A stretch of DNA of 64,000 nucleotides from WQXF01 sp031553615 (GTDB lineage Bacteria > Bacillota > Clostridia > Christensenellales > Aristaeellaceae), in assembly GCA_031553615.1 (NCBI GenBank), contig JAVBLJ010000037.1:4437-68436 (forward strand), given 5' to 3'. The stretch's first letter is position 1. Each line of letters opens with the position of its first letter. A program made the translations under genes and the position numbers. Shown here piece by piece: positions 32,339 through 40,661 of the stretch. The notes beneath the pieces are model-generated. The model had not been told where the DNA came from. It was given only the letters and a program-made list of their open reading frames with translations, and ran no database searches.

Positions 32339-33790
32339 TTAGACGATCTCCGGCTCCAGCGCGACGGGCGGCGGCGCTTCGCTCGGCATGTCCAGCGGAA
32401 CGGGGTCATCCTTGAGCGCTTTGAGCTCGCGCAGCATGCTCAGCGAGAGGGGCACGGCCAGCAGGATAAACAGCACATCGGCGGTAGGCTGCGACGCGAT
32501 GATGCCATCGAGTCCGAAAAAGATTGGCAGGAGGATAATGCTCGCCATCAGGAACAGCCCTTGGCGGCCCAAACTGAGTATGGTCGCCTGTAGGCCGCGC
32601 CCCAGCGATTCAAACAGCATGTTGATCAGCAGGCCCCAACCCACCAGCGGATAGGTGATCGCCTGTGCGCGCATGACCCGTGCGCCGATTTCGGATACTG
32701 CCGGGTCGCTGTGCAGCACGCCGGCGATTGGCACGGCAAAAATGAACAGCAGAATACCGCTGATCGTCATGAAGGGGATGCTTACCCGCAACGCAAACGA
32801 GTAGGCTTCCCGTACGCGGGAGTAGCGGCGTGCGCCGTAGTTGTAACCCGAAACCGGCATGTATGCCATGGCAAAGCCGAGCAGAATGGAGAACACCACC
32901 CAGGCAAAGCGTCCGACGATGCCCAGCCCGGCGATCGCGGCGTCACCATACGCGCGGGCTGCATAGTTCACCAATATGCCCGAGACCGCGCCCAGCAGGT
33001 TGCGCAACAGAGTGGGAATGCCAATCTTGAGCACCTGGCCGTACAGCCCCGCCTTGGGCGCAAAATAGCGAATCGCAATGGAAAGATGGCTGCGCTTGCG
33101 CAGGTAGAACGACATCAGGATGAACATGCTGACGGCCTGGCTAATCACCGTGGCGATGGCAGCGCCGCGAACGCCCCAGCCCAGCACCGAGATGAAGATG
33201 GGGTCGAGCACGATGTTCAGCAGCGCGCCGGATACCATGCCCACCGTGGAGAATACTGCGTTGCCTTCGGCGCGCAGGCCGTTGTTCATCACGAAGCACA
33301 TGGCCATGATCGGCGCGCCCAGCAGCATCACTGAGGCATACTCCACGGCAAGGTTGAGCGCGGTGTCGGTAGCGCCCAGCAGGCGAACCAGCGGGGTCAT
33401 GAAGGCTTCGCCAAGGAGCATCAGCGCTACGCAAAACAAAAACGCGGTATACAGGCAGGTCGAGAGCACGCGTTTGGCCTCGCGCTCTTGCCCCTGACCT
33501 AGAAGGCGGGAGATGTAGCTGCTGCCGCCCAAGCCGAACGCAAGCCCCACCGCTTGCACCAAAATGAACAGCGGACCTACCAGGGTGACCGCCGCGGTCG
33601 ATTCTTTGGCAATAAGCGGAATCTGACCTACAAAATAGGTATCGGCCATGCTGTAAATCGATTGGACGAGCATGGAAACGATGGAGGGAATGGCCATGGA
33701 CATGATGACCTTCGGAACGGGCCACAAGGCCATTCTTTCGAACGATATCTTGCCTTTGGATTTCTTGGCTTTTTCTGCCATTTGGTTCAC
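32339..33790 (-). CDS. MATE family efflux transporter
   Basis: 483 residues, twelve membrane helices. MALWPVPKVIMSMAIPSIVS and IYSMADTYFVGQIP are the typical first helix and loop of MATE pumps; the duplicated half starts about residue 245 (KAGLYGQVLKIGIPTLLRNL). Likely exports cationic drugs or metabolites using Na+ or H+. The C-terminal tail (VPLDMPSEAPPPVALEPEIV) is cytoplasmic and proline-rich. It is read from a TTGACA/CATACT promoter at 33846-33874 and is followed by the URO-D gene. Substrate not predictable. Confidence 0.9.
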   Translation of the reverse strand: MNQMAEKAKKSKGKISFERMALWPVPKVIMSMAIPSIVSMLVQSIYSMADTYFVGQIPLIAKESTAAVTLVGPLFILVQAVGLAFGLGGSSYISRLLGQGQEREAKRVLSTCLYTAFLFCVALMLLGEAFMTPLVRLLGATDTALNLAVEYASVMLLGAPIMAMCFVMNNGLRAEGNAVFSTVGMVSGALLNIVLDPIFISVLGWGVRGAAIATVISQAVSMFILMSFYLRKRSHLSIAIRYFAPKAGLYGQVLKIGIPTLLRNLLGAVSGILVNYAARAYGDAAIAGLGIVGRFAWVVFSILLGFAMAYMPVSGYNYGARRYSRVREAYSFALRVSIPFMTISGILLFIFAVPIAGVLHSDPAVSEIGARVMRAQAITYPLVGWGLLINMLFESLGRGLQATILSLGRQGLFLMASIILLPIFFGLDGIIASQPTADVLFILLAVPLSLSMLRELKALKDDPVPLDMPSEAPPPVALEPEIV

Positions 33791-33845
33791 ATCCTTGCGT
33801 ATGGTAAGCGTTTATTCAGGCCCGGATCGTAGTCTGCATCTTCTC

Positions 33846-33874
33846 AGTATGATGTTTCGCGTTGGGCTTGTCAA
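33846..33874 (-). promoter_or_regulatory. Promoter of the MATE gene
   Basis: On the minus strand TTGACA (33869-33874), 17 bases, CATACT (33846-33851). About 55 bases upstream of the MATE start. The 306-base gap 33791-34096 also holds the divergent ROK promoter and nothing else recognised. Confidence 0.65.
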
Positions 33875-33986
33875 TAGCTTGGGCACAAAAACACAAGTGC
33901 ATCCGGGTAACGGTTCACATTCGTTTTATATTCGATTCACATGCGCGCAATTTGCATGCGATTTGCATACGACGTACACAGAGAGA

Positions 33987-34015
33987 TTGACTTTTATGCC
34001 TATACTTTTTATACT
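33987..34015 (+). promoter_or_regulatory. Promoter of the ROK kinase gene
   Basis: TTGACT (33987-33992), 17-base spacer, TATACT (34010-34015), in a very AT-rich stretch. The ROK start is at 34097, leaving an about 75-base leader. Confidence 0.8.
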
Positions 34016-34096
34016 ATATAAGATAGCCGCATGGGCTTCACGCGAAGCATGGATTGCCATCGAGCAAAAGAGTGCGGACATAGAAAGGAAATCGAT

Positions 34097-34978
34097 ATGC
34101 TGTTAGGAGCTTTGGAAGCGGGCGGCACCAAGATGATTTGCCTCCTTGGCGACGAGAACGGGCAAATCCACGAGCGTGCATCCTTCCCGACGCTTACGCC
34201 GGAGGAAACCATGCCCGAGCTCATTGCGTATTTTCGTCCCCATGCCATCGCAGCGCTGGGCATCGGCGGATTCGGCCCGTTGGAGCTCGATCGCAATAGT
34301 CCTCGCTGGGGCTTCATCACCAGCACGCCCAAGCTGGATTGGCGCAACTTCGATTTGGCCGGAACGATGCAGCGCGCGCTCAATGTTCCGGTTGGTTTGG
34401 ATACCGATGTGAACGCGGCGGCATTGGCCGAGGCGCGGCTGGGCGCAGCGCGCGGATTGGAAAGCTGCGTGTACTTCACCGTGGGCACGGGCATCGGCGC
34501 GGGCGTGTACATCGATGGCAAGCCGCTGCACGGGCTGGTGCACCCCGAGCTGGGGCACATTCCGCTGCGCGCGCATCCGGATGATCCAACGCCCGATGGA
34601 TTCTGCCCCTACCACACCGGCTGCTTGGAAGGCTTGGCGACCGGCCCTTCTATTCAAAAGCGCTGGGGGAAGCCGGGCAGCGAATTGCCCATCGATCACC
34701 CGGCCTGGGTCTTGGAAGCCCACTACCTGGCGCAGGCGTGCGTCACCGCCATCTTGGCGTACAGTCCGCACCGCATCGTGATGGGCGGCGGCGTGATGCA
34801 CCAGCTGCAGCTTTTCCCCATGATTCATAAAGAGGTGATGCGCCTGCTGGGCGGCTATGTACAGCATGAGCGCATCCTGGAAGGCATGGCGGAATACATC
34901 GTGCCCCCGGGCTTGGGCGACAACGCGGGCGGCACCGGCTCGCTGCTGCTGGGGCTGGAGTGCCTCCAATCCAAATAG
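34097..34978 (+). CDS. ROK family sugar kinase, probably fructokinase
   Basis: 293 residues, cytoplasmic, phosphorylates a hexose (fructose or mannose type). The N-terminal phosphate loop is LLGALEAGGTKMICLLGDEN; VGLDTDVNAAALAEARLGAA holds the catalytic Asp; YFTVGTGIGAGVYIDGKPLH is the ROK signature. The zinc site HPELGHIPLRAHPDD...GFCPYHTGCLEGLATGPSI (His-Cys-His-Cys) is that of GmuE/ScrK-like fructokinases. ATG 34097 follows AAAGGAA; the ATG at 34031 would precede it without a good site. GtrA follows 20 bases later. No sugar transporter or hydrolase is adjacent, so the physiological sugar is not clear. Confidence 0.9.
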   Translation: MLLGALEAGGTKMICLLGDENGQIHERASFPTLTPEETMPELIAYFRPHAIAALGIGGFGPLELDRNSPRWGFITSTPKLDWRNFDLAGTMQRALNVPVGLDTDVNAAALAEARLGAARGLESCVYFTVGTGIGAGVYIDGKPLHGLVHPELGHIPLRAHPDDPTPDGFCPYHTGCLEGLATGPSIQKRWGKPGSELPIDHPAWVLEAHYLAQACVTAILAYSPHRIVMGGGVMHQLQLFPMIHKEVMRLLGGYVQHERILEGMAEYIVPPGLGDNAGGTGSLLLGLECLQSK

Positions 34979-34998
34979 AAATACCGGAGGAATATCCG

Positions 34999-35460
34999 AT
35001 GGATACCAAGCAACCCTCGCTGTGGAATAAGCTCAAGGCGCTCTACAGCAAGCATGAACAGATCATACGGTATCTGGTGGTGGGCGGACTTACGACTGTG
35101 ATAAGCTACGCGGTGTATGCGCTGTGCCTGCTGCTGATTGATGGAACACCCTACGATTACGAGATTTCTACCGCGGTTTCATTCGTAGCTGCTGTCATTT
35201 TCGCCTACTTTGCCAATAAGCACGCGGTGTTCAAGAGCGAAACAAAGGACAGGCGCGACGCGATGCGCGAAGTGGGTTCGTTCTTCCTGATGCGTGCCAT
35301 CTCCTTTGCGTTTGAGCTTGGCATGATGAAGCTCGCCGTGGACGTGCTGCACATCAACAAGTGGATCGCCAAACTCCCGGTCAACGTGGTCATCGTGCTG
35401 GTCAACTACATGTTTAGCAAGCTGTTCATATTCCGAAAATCAAGCAATCCCGAGCAATAG
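34999..35460 (+). CDS. GtrA-like membrane protein
   Basis: 153 residues with four membrane helices (about 24-44, 55-75, 92-112, 120-142). EQIIRYLVVGGLTTVISYAV and FVAAVIFAYFANKHAVFKSE match the GtrA/DPMS family, which flips or helps to transfer lipid-linked sugars during cell-surface glycan synthesis. ATG at 34999 follows GGAGG by eight bases. It follows the ROK kinase by 20 bases and probably shares its transcript, possibly linking sugar phosphorylation to surface glycan assembly. A second GtrA-like gene is at 43637-44098. Confidence 0.88.
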   Translation: MDTKQPSLWNKLKALYSKHEQIIRYLVVGGLTTVISYAVYALCLLLIDGTPYDYEISTAVSFVAAVIFAYFANKHAVFKSETKDRRDAMREVGSFFLMRAISFAFELGMMKLAVDVLHINKWIAKLPVNVVIVLVNYMFSKLFIFRKSSNPEQ

Positions 35461-35498
35461 GCGTTTGAATTCGATCATTTAAGGAGGCAATGCGAAGA

Positions 35499-36356
35499 AT
35501 GAAATGTGTTAAAGGGGTCGCCTGGGTTCTGGCAATCATGCTGGCGGCGATGTCATGCATGCCTGCCGCGCTGGCGGCGAATGAACTGCAGGTGAAAGTT
35601 ACAAACAAAGAGCTCTCCATCCAGGAAGGCCTTTCGAAGGATATCCGCAACATCGCAGTGCTGGTTACCGATCCGCAGGGCGAGGAGAGCCGTTATGCGC
35701 CCACGGGCACCATGATGATCGCCAGCATCAACTCGCGCAACGGGGATGCTTACATGACCGTGCTGCAGCCCAACCTGCTGGTGGAGATGCCGCTGGTGGG
35801 GAAGCAAACGCTGGCCCAGGCGTATGCGCTGGGCGGCGAAAACTTGGTGATGAAGACGCTCAACGAGCTGTTGGGGCTCAACATTCGCGATTTTGTATGC
35901 ATCGATCTGCGCCGCTTTTCCCAGGTGGTGGAGCTGGTGGGTGGCATCAACATGAAGCTGAGCGCAGAGGAAGCCGCCGCGCTGAACCTGCCCGCCGACG
36001 AGTATGTAAAAATGGATCTCGAGCAAACGCTGGCGTTCATGCGCTTGCCCAAGGACAACCCTGGCCAGGATCGCCAGTACGATGTGGTGATCCAAGCGCT
36101 TTATCAAGCCACGCGCGAGCGGAACATAATCAAGCTGACCGGATTGCTGCAAAAGGGCTTGGGAAGCCTCGATACCAACGTGGGAATGTTTGACATGGTG
36201 GGTTTGGGCACCAAGGTGATCGGCGGCAAGAACCGCAAGGACATGCTGCTACCCGCAGTGGAAAATTTGGTGCTGGCCAGCGATGCTCAGCCACCGCTCT
36301 ACACTACCGACATGGAAGCGCTCAAGGCCGCCGTCCACGCGTTTCTATACGAATAG
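35499..36356 (+). CDS. LCP-family (LytR-CpsA-Psr-like) secreted protein
   Basis: 285 residues. Signal peptide about 1-27 (GVAWVLAIMLAAMSCMPAALA). The body follows the LCP domain: DIRNIAVLVTD, TGTMMIASINSRNGDAYMTV, LAQAYALGGENLVMKTLNEL, LGLNIRDFVCIDLRRFSQVV and VGGINMKL, then LEQTLAFMRLPKDNPGQDRQ near the conserved Arg. LCP enzymes attach glycopolymers such as teichoic acids to peptidoglycan. It lacks the long cytoplasmic N-terminus of typical members, and the usual RSDTMM reads PTGTMM, losing Arg and Asp, so activity may differ. I choose ATG 35499 because AAGGAGG lies only three bases from ATG 35490. Ends 16 bases before repeat copy 2. Confidence 0.75.
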   Translation: MKCVKGVAWVLAIMLAAMSCMPAALAANELQVKVTNKELSIQEGLSKDIRNIAVLVTDPQGEESRYAPTGTMMIASINSRNGDAYMTVLQPNLLVEMPLVGKQTLAQAYALGGENLVMKTLNELLGLNIRDFVCIDLRRFSQVVELVGGINMKLSAEEAAALNLPADEYVKMDLEQTLAFMRLPKDNPGQDRQYDVVIQALYQATRERNIIKLTGLLQKGLGSLDTNVGMFDMVGLGTKVIGGKNRKDMLLPAVENLVLASDAQPPLYTTDMEALKAAVHAFLYE

Positions 36357-36371
36357 GGTGAGCGAAGCTTG

Positions 36372-36533
36372 ATACCCATTCCAACTACGTTTAGCCACAA
36401 TCCAGCGGATCTTTATCCGATCGGCGTTGTCGTGCCTCGGTCAGCGTAGCTGCTGGCTACGCCTCCTTCGAACTCCTAGCCGAACAAAAAACCTCTCGCT
36501 GGCTTATTGGCAAAACCTAATTGGAATTGGTAT
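36372..36533 (+). repeat. 162-bp inverted-repeat (MITE-like) element, copy 2
   Basis: Same element as 30146-30308 in the same orientation; it starts ATACCCATTCCAACTACG and ends GGAATTGGTAT. Differences from copy 1 are scattered point changes and small indels (for example GTACCTCGGTC against GTGCCTCGGTC). It lies between the LCP gene and a terminator. Confidence 0.85.
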
Positions 36534-36562
36534 GAGGCGGAAAGGCCAAGTTTCACGTTTTT

Positions 36563-36599
36563 GGGAGCATGCGCAAAGCCGCATGCTCCCTTTCTTTTT
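36563..36599 (+). terminator. Intrinsic terminator after the LCP gene and repeat copy 2
   Basis: GGGAGCATGC (36563-36572) pairs with GCATGCTCCC (36581-36590), followed by TTTCTTTTT. Any LCP transcript would read through the repeat and stop here. Confidence 0.9.
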
Positions 36600-36635
36600 G
36601 GGGAAGGCTTCGGACGAGCAAAGCGGAGGATTGAG

Positions 36636-37241
36636 GTGGCGCAAATGCGCGAAAGACGTAGAAAATGCATGCCAATAGGGTGGGGAATTGCCGGAATAAT
36701 AGCGCTGGCCGTGGTGGCGGTCGCGATCGTCGTAAAGCCTTGGAGCTGGGGGGTGCAGCCCAATGAGGCACCGAAGACGGTGCCCGATGCGCCGCAAATC
36801 GCCGCAGAGAACGTTACGGAAAGCCTCTCACAGAGCGAGCGGCTGGAAAACGGAGCGGTTTTTTCCCAAACGCTGACCTACCTGCCCTGCACGCACGTGG
36901 TGCAGCGCCGCATCGATGCGCCGCAGACCCTGCTGGGGCTGGATCGCACAGGGCTGGAAAAAGCGCTACCCGACTACCGCATCACTGCCTTCGGCAGCAA
37001 AGAGGTGGTCATGCAGCGCGAGATGTCCATGTTTTGTCCGGATCACTGGGTGCTCATGCCCGATGAACAGGGCGAACTGTGCATTTGGCAAAACCTGATG
37101 GGGGAGGAAATGGTGCGCGTGCGGGCTCTGGGCTTAGGCGCGGAGGATGTGCCGGAGAGCGAGCAGAACGCGGTGCGCGCAGGCAAGCCATTCGAGAGCT
37201 CGGAAGAGCTAGAGGGCTGGCTCGAAAGCATCGATAGTTGA
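36636..37241 (+). CDS. BofC-like C-terminal domain protein, membrane-anchored
   Basis: 201 residues. One membrane helix at about 15-36 (GWGIAGIIALAVVAVAIVV) then an extracytoplasmic domain. The pattern LTYLPCTHVVQRRIDAPQTL, LGLDRTGLEKALPDYRI, REMSMFCPDHWVLMPDEQG and KPFESSEELEGWLESI follows the BofC C-terminal domain of clostridia (by eye). In Bacillus BofC is an intermembrane-space protein controlling sigma-K processing; here it suggests sporulation but the role is not established. I use GTG 36636 (GGAGG six bases upstream); ATG 36645 is an alternative. The frame upstream to 36507 crosses a terminator and the repeat and is rejected. Its last 33 bases overlap convergent argH. Confidence 0.65.
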   Translation: MAQMRERRRKCMPIGWGIAGIIALAVVAVAIVVKPWSWGVQPNEAPKTVPDAPQIAAENVTESLSQSERLENGAVFSQTLTYLPCTHVVQRRIDAPQTLLGLDRTGLEKALPDYRITAFGSKEVVMQREMSMFCPDHWVLMPDEQGELCIWQNLMGEEMVRVRALGLGAEDVPESEQNAVRAGKPFESSEELEGWLESIDS

Positions 37242-38669
37242 GCGGGCGAGCAGCGCGCGTCCGGCATCGATCGAGGCCTGTACCGCCTCAGGCGCAGGCC
37301 CGCCCGGAACCCGGCGCAGCGCGACGCAGCTCTCGATGGCGAGGGCTTCGAACACGTCGGCTTCAAACAACTGCGAAAAGCTATGGAGCTCCTCTAGCGA
37401 AAGATCGAGCAGCGCCTTGCCCTCGCGCAGACAGTGCAGCACCAGCTTGCCGATCACCTCGTGGGCCAGACGGAAGGGCATGTTCTTGCCCACCAGGTAG
37501 TCGGCCGCATCGGTGGCGTTGGTGAAGCCGCCGGCTGCGCCTCGCGCCATCACATCGGTGCGGAAGCTCGTCGCGCCCAGCATGCGCGTGAAAATGGGCA
37601 GCGCCTGCGCTAGCGTGTCCCTCGCGTCAAACAGGGCTTCCTTATCCTCCTGCATATCCTTGTTGTAGGCGAGCGGGAGGCCCTTCATGGTGGTCAGCAG
37701 CGCCAGCAGATCGCCGTATACCCGCCCGGTCTTGCCGCGAATGAGCTCGGCAACGTCCGGGTTTTTCTTTTGCGGCATGATGCTCGAGCCCGTCGAGAAG
37801 GCGTCGTCCATCTCCACAAAGCGAAATTCATTGCTAGACCACAGGATGAGCTCCTCGCAAAAGCGGGAGAGGTGCATCATCGTAACCGAAGCTGCGCTCA
37901 AGTAATCGATCACGAAATCCCGGTCGCTCACCGCGTCCAGGCTGTTTTGCGTGAGGGCTGAAAAGCCCAGCAGGTCGGCCACGCGCTGCCGATTGAGCGG
38001 ATAGGTGGTGCCCGCCAGCGCCCCGGAACCGAGCGGCATCACGTCGGCACGGCGGTGCGCATCGCAGAAGCGATCCATGTCCCGCGAAAACATTTGGAAA
38101 TAGGCCATCAGGTGGTGGGCCAGGCTGATGGGCTGCGCCTTTTGCAGATGGGTGTAGCCGGGCATCACGGTGTGCAGGTGCGCGCCCGCCAGCTCGAGCA
38201 GCAGAGCGCACAGCACTTTGAGCGAATCGTGGGCCTCCTTGGCGATCTGCTTGACGTACAGGTGCGCATCCAGCGCCACCTGGTCGTTGCGGCTGCGCCC
38301 GGTGTGCAGGCGCTTGCCCGCCTCGCCGATGCGCGCAATCAGCAGCGTTTCCACGTTCATGTGAATGTCCTCGGCGACCACGTCAAAGGCCACGTTTCCC
38401 GCCTCGATATCCGCCAGCAGGCCTCGCAGCCCCTGCACGATTTGTGCAGCGTCAGCGGCGGGAATAATGCCCTGCTCGCCCAGCATGGTTGCGTGGGCGA
38501 TGGAGCCGGCGATATCCTGCCGGTACAGCCGCTGATCAAACCGGATGGAGGAGTGAAAATCGTCCACGGCGCTGTCGGTGGCCTTTTCAAAGCGACCGCC
38601 CCACAATTTGGGGGCGGCGCTGAGGGGAGAGTGTTCGTTGCTTTGGAGGAAATCCTTGGCCTTATCCAT
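37209..38669 (-). CDS. argH: Argininosuccinate lyase
   Basis: 486 residues, last step of arginine synthesis (argininosuccinate to arginine and fumarate). KLWGGRFEKATDSAVDDFHS is the conserved start, HTGRSRNDQVALDAHLY the substrate loop, and TGSSIMPQKKNPDVAELI the fumarase-superfamily signature with the catalytic Ser. The ATG at 38669 lies inside the argG end (eight-base overlap); upstream in-frame codons belong to the argG region and are ignored. Slightly longer than the usual about 460 residues through the N-terminal about 20 residues. Its 3' end overlaps the 3' end of the BofC-like gene by 33 bases. Confidence 0.96.
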   Translation of the reverse strand: MDKAKDFLQSNEHSPLSAAPKLWGGRFEKATDSAVDDFHSSIRFDQRLYRQDIAGSIAHATMLGEQGIIPAADAAQIVQGLRGLLADIEAGNVAFDVVAEDIHMNVETLLIARIGEAGKRLHTGRSRNDQVALDAHLYVKQIAKEAHDSLKVLCALLLELAGAHLHTVMPGYTHLQKAQPISLAHHLMAYFQMFSRDMDRFCDAHRRADVMPLGSGALAGTTYPLNRQRVADLLGFSALTQNSLDAVSDRDFVIDYLSAASVTMMHLSRFCEELILWSSNEFRFVEMDDAFSTGSSIMPQKKNPDVAELIRGKTGRVYGDLLALLTTMKGLPLAYNKDMQEDKEALFDARDTLAQALPIFTRMLGATSFRTDVMARGAAGGFTNATDAADYLVGKNMPFRLAHEVIGKLVLHCLREGKALLDLSLEELHSFSQLFEADVFEALAIESCVALRRVPGGPAPEAVQASIDAGRALLARSTIDAFEPAL

Positions 38670-39891
38670 TGTGCTTCTCCTGCAGAAGCGCTGTGACCTT
38701 AAGCGGCAGGCCGAACAGGTTGATGAAGCCTTCGGCATCCTTGTGGTGGTAGAGCTCCGCTGAATCGCCAAAGGTGGCGATGGCCTCGGAATAGAGCGAG
38801 AACGGCGAGCGAACCCCGGCGGGCAACACGTTGCCCTTGTAGAGCTTGAGCTTTACCTTGCCGGTGACGGTGGTTTGCGTGCTATCCACGAAGGCGGAGA
38901 GCGCTTCGCGCAGCGGGGTGTACCAGCAGCCGTCGTACACCAGCTCGGCAAAGCGAACCGCCAATTGCTCCTTACAGTGTGCGGTGGCGCGGTCGATCGT
39001 GATGGACTCCAGCTCGTGGTGTGCGGCAAAAAGGATGGTACCGCCGGGCGTCTCGTATACGCCCCGGGACTTCATGCCCACCAAGCGGTTTTCCACCATG
39101 TCAGCGATGCCCACGCCATTGCGCGCGCCAATGGCGTTCAGCTCGGTGATCAGTGCGACCGGATCGAGCGCCTGACCGTTGACTGAGGTGGGAATGCCCT
39201 CTACAAAGTCGATCTCGACGTACTCGGGCTTGTCCGGTGCATCTTCGGGATGCTTACAGATCAGCGTAAGGTCGTGCGGCGGCTCGTTGGCAGGATCCTC
39301 GAGATCCGCGCCCTCGTGGCTCAGGTGCCATAGATTACGATCCATGGAATAGGGGCGCTTCTTGCTTACCGGCACCGGGATATTGCGCGCGTTGGCGTAA
39401 TCGATGGCCTCCTCGCGGCTCTTGATATCCCAAATGCGCCAGGGCGCGATGATCTCCATGTGCGGGTCGAAGGCCTTGATGGTCAGCTCAAAACGCACTT
39501 GATCGTTGCCCTTGCCCGTGGCGCCGTGGCAGATAGCGGTGCAGTTTTCGGCATGAGCGACCTCGACCAGCCGCTTGGCGATGAGCGGGCGCGCAAAGGA
39601 GGTGCCCAGCAGGTACTTGCCCTCGTACACCGCGCCAGCCTTGAGCGTGGGCCAAATAAAATCCACGACGAATTCGTGCGTGAGATCCTCGATGTATAGT
39701 TTTTCCGCGCCGGATTTCGCGGCCTTTTCGTGCAGCGGATCGAGCTCCTCGCCCTGGCCCACGTCCGCGGCCATGCACACCACGACGCAATCGTAATTCT
39801 CTTTGAGCCAGGAGATGATGATCGAGGTATCCAGGCCGCCGGAGTAGGCCAGCAGCACGCGCTTTTTCGCGGCAGATTTCTGGGTTGACAT
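38662..39891 (-). CDS. argG: Argininosuccinate synthase
   Basis: 409 residues. Joins citrulline and aspartate using ATP. The PP-motif KKRVLLAYSGGLDTSIII and the motifs AICHGATGKGNDQVRFEL, IIAPWRIWD, PYSMDRNLWH and YETPGGTILFAAHHELE identify it. ATG at 39891 has AGGAGG eight bases upstream; the frame is open much further upstream but without a suitable start. It is followed by argH with overlap, and its promoter with a candidate ARG box lies 36-85 bases upstream. Confidence 0.97.
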   Translation of the reverse strand: MSTQKSAAKKRVLLAYSGGLDTSIIISWLKENYDCVVVCMAADVGQGEELDPLHEKAAKSGAEKLYIEDLTHEFVVDFIWPTLKAGAVYEGKYLLGTSFARPLIAKRLVEVAHAENCTAICHGATGKGNDQVRFELTIKAFDPHMEIIAPWRIWDIKSREEAIDYANARNIPVPVSKKRPYSMDRNLWHLSHEGADLEDPANEPPHDLTLICKHPEDAPDKPEYVEIDFVEGIPTSVNGQALDPVALITELNAIGARNGVGIADMVENRLVGMKSRGVYETPGGTILFAAHHELESITIDRATAHCKEQLAVRFAELVYDGCWYTPLREALSAFVDSTQTTVTGKVKLKLYKGNVLPAGVRSPFSLYSEAIATFGDSAELYHHKDAEGFINLFGLPLKVTALLQEKHNG

Positions 39892-39926
39892 GGGGATAAT
39901 TCCTCCTTGCGCTATCGTTGGAAAAT

Positions 39927-39976
39927 AGTATACACGAATATGCGAAAAAAGGCAACCATATTTGCATAAAAATTCA
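39927..39976 (-). promoter_or_regulatory. argGH promoter and candidate ARG box
   Basis: On the minus strand TTGCCT (39950-39955), 17 bases, TATACT (39927-39932). Immediately upstream, TGCAT-AAAA-ATTCA (39963-39976, plus strand) matches the ArgR half-site pair TGAAT-N4-ATTCA with one mismatch. ArgR control is expected for argGH, but only one box is clear. Confidence 0.55.
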
Positions 39977-40017
39977 TCCAGATTTCCGAGTTTAGGCGAA
40001 TGCACTTTCGCTTTTAC

Positions 40018-40047
40018 TTGACAGAACCTATCCAAACCCATCATAAT
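40018..40047 (+). promoter_or_regulatory. Promoter of ruvC
   Basis: TTGACA (40018-40023), 18-base spacer, CATAAT (40042-40047), 46 bases before the ruvC TTG start. Confidence 0.7.
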
Positions 40048-40093
40048 AACACCATATGCACTTCCGCAATGCACGCGGGGAAAAGAGGAGCCT

Positions 40094-40588
40094 TTGACGA
40101 TACTGGGTATCGATCCCGGCTTGGCGACGTTGGGCTGGGGCGTGATTCGCAAGGAAGGGCCCAAATTGAAGCTGGTGCAATACGGCACGCTGGGCACGCC
40201 GCCCGGCGGAACCCTGCCGCACCGGCTGCGCAGCATATTCATAGGCATACAGCAGCTGATGACCACCTTCGAGCCCGATGAAGTCGCCTTCGAAGAGCTG
40301 TTTTTTTCCAAGAATGTCACTACCGGCATGATGGTCAGCGCGGCGCGCGGCGCGGCGTTGGTGGCGGTTTCGGAAAAGAACGAGAACGTATTCGAGTACA
40401 CGCCCATGCAGGTGAAGCAGGCGGTGGTAGGCTACGGCAAGGCAGATAAGCAGCAGGTGCAGAACATGGTGCGCATGCTGCTGGGTCTAAACGAGATACC
40501 CAAGCCCGACGATGCCGCAGACGCGCTGGCCGTGGCCATCACCCATGCGCACACCGGGGTGGCGACCTCGCAGTTTAAGATGAGGTAG
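40094..40588 (+). CDS. ruvC: Holliday junction resolvase RuvC
   Basis: 164 residues. Cuts Holliday junctions made by recombination. Catalytic acidic residues are visible in ILGIDPGLATLGWG (Asp about 6), VAFEELFF (Glu about 66) and KPDDAADALAVAITHAH (Asp about 139-142). The TTG start at 40094 follows AGAGGAG and gives the standard N-terminus. It heads ruvC-ruvA-ruvB-queA. A 14-nt tandem repeat begins in its last three codons. Confidence 0.96.
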   Translation: MTILGIDPGLATLGWGVIRKEGPKLKLVQYGTLGTPPGGTLPHRLRSIFIGIQQLMTTFEPDEVAFEELFFSKNVTTGMMVSAARGAALVAVSEKNENVFEYTPMQVKQAVVGYGKADKQQVQNMVRMLLGLNEIPKPDDAADALAVAITHAHTGVATSQFKMR

Positions 40589-40648
40589 CTTTGATGAAGT
40601 AGCTTAGATGATGTAGCTTCGATAAAGCAGCTTGGATGATGTACGATC
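40579..40648 (+). repeat. 14-nt tandem repeat spanning the ruvC stop codon
   Basis: Five consecutive units in exact 14-nt phase: GATGAGGTAGCTTT, GATGAAGTAGCTTA, GATGATGTAGCTTC, GATAAAGCAGCTTG, GATGATGTACGATC. The first includes the ruvC stop TAG; units 2 and 3 repeat the TAG in the other two frames. It ends five bases before the ruvA ribosome binding site. Confidence 0.93.
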
Positions 40649-40661
40649 AGGAGGAACCCGA

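Noticed and set aside
36507..36635. N-terminal extension of the BofC-like protein
   Set aside because: It would start inside the MITE-like repeat and be interrupted by a strong intrinsic terminator.
40579..40648. Short tandem repeats as a CRISPR array
   Set aside because: Units are 14 nt and contiguous, with no spacers and no cas genes.
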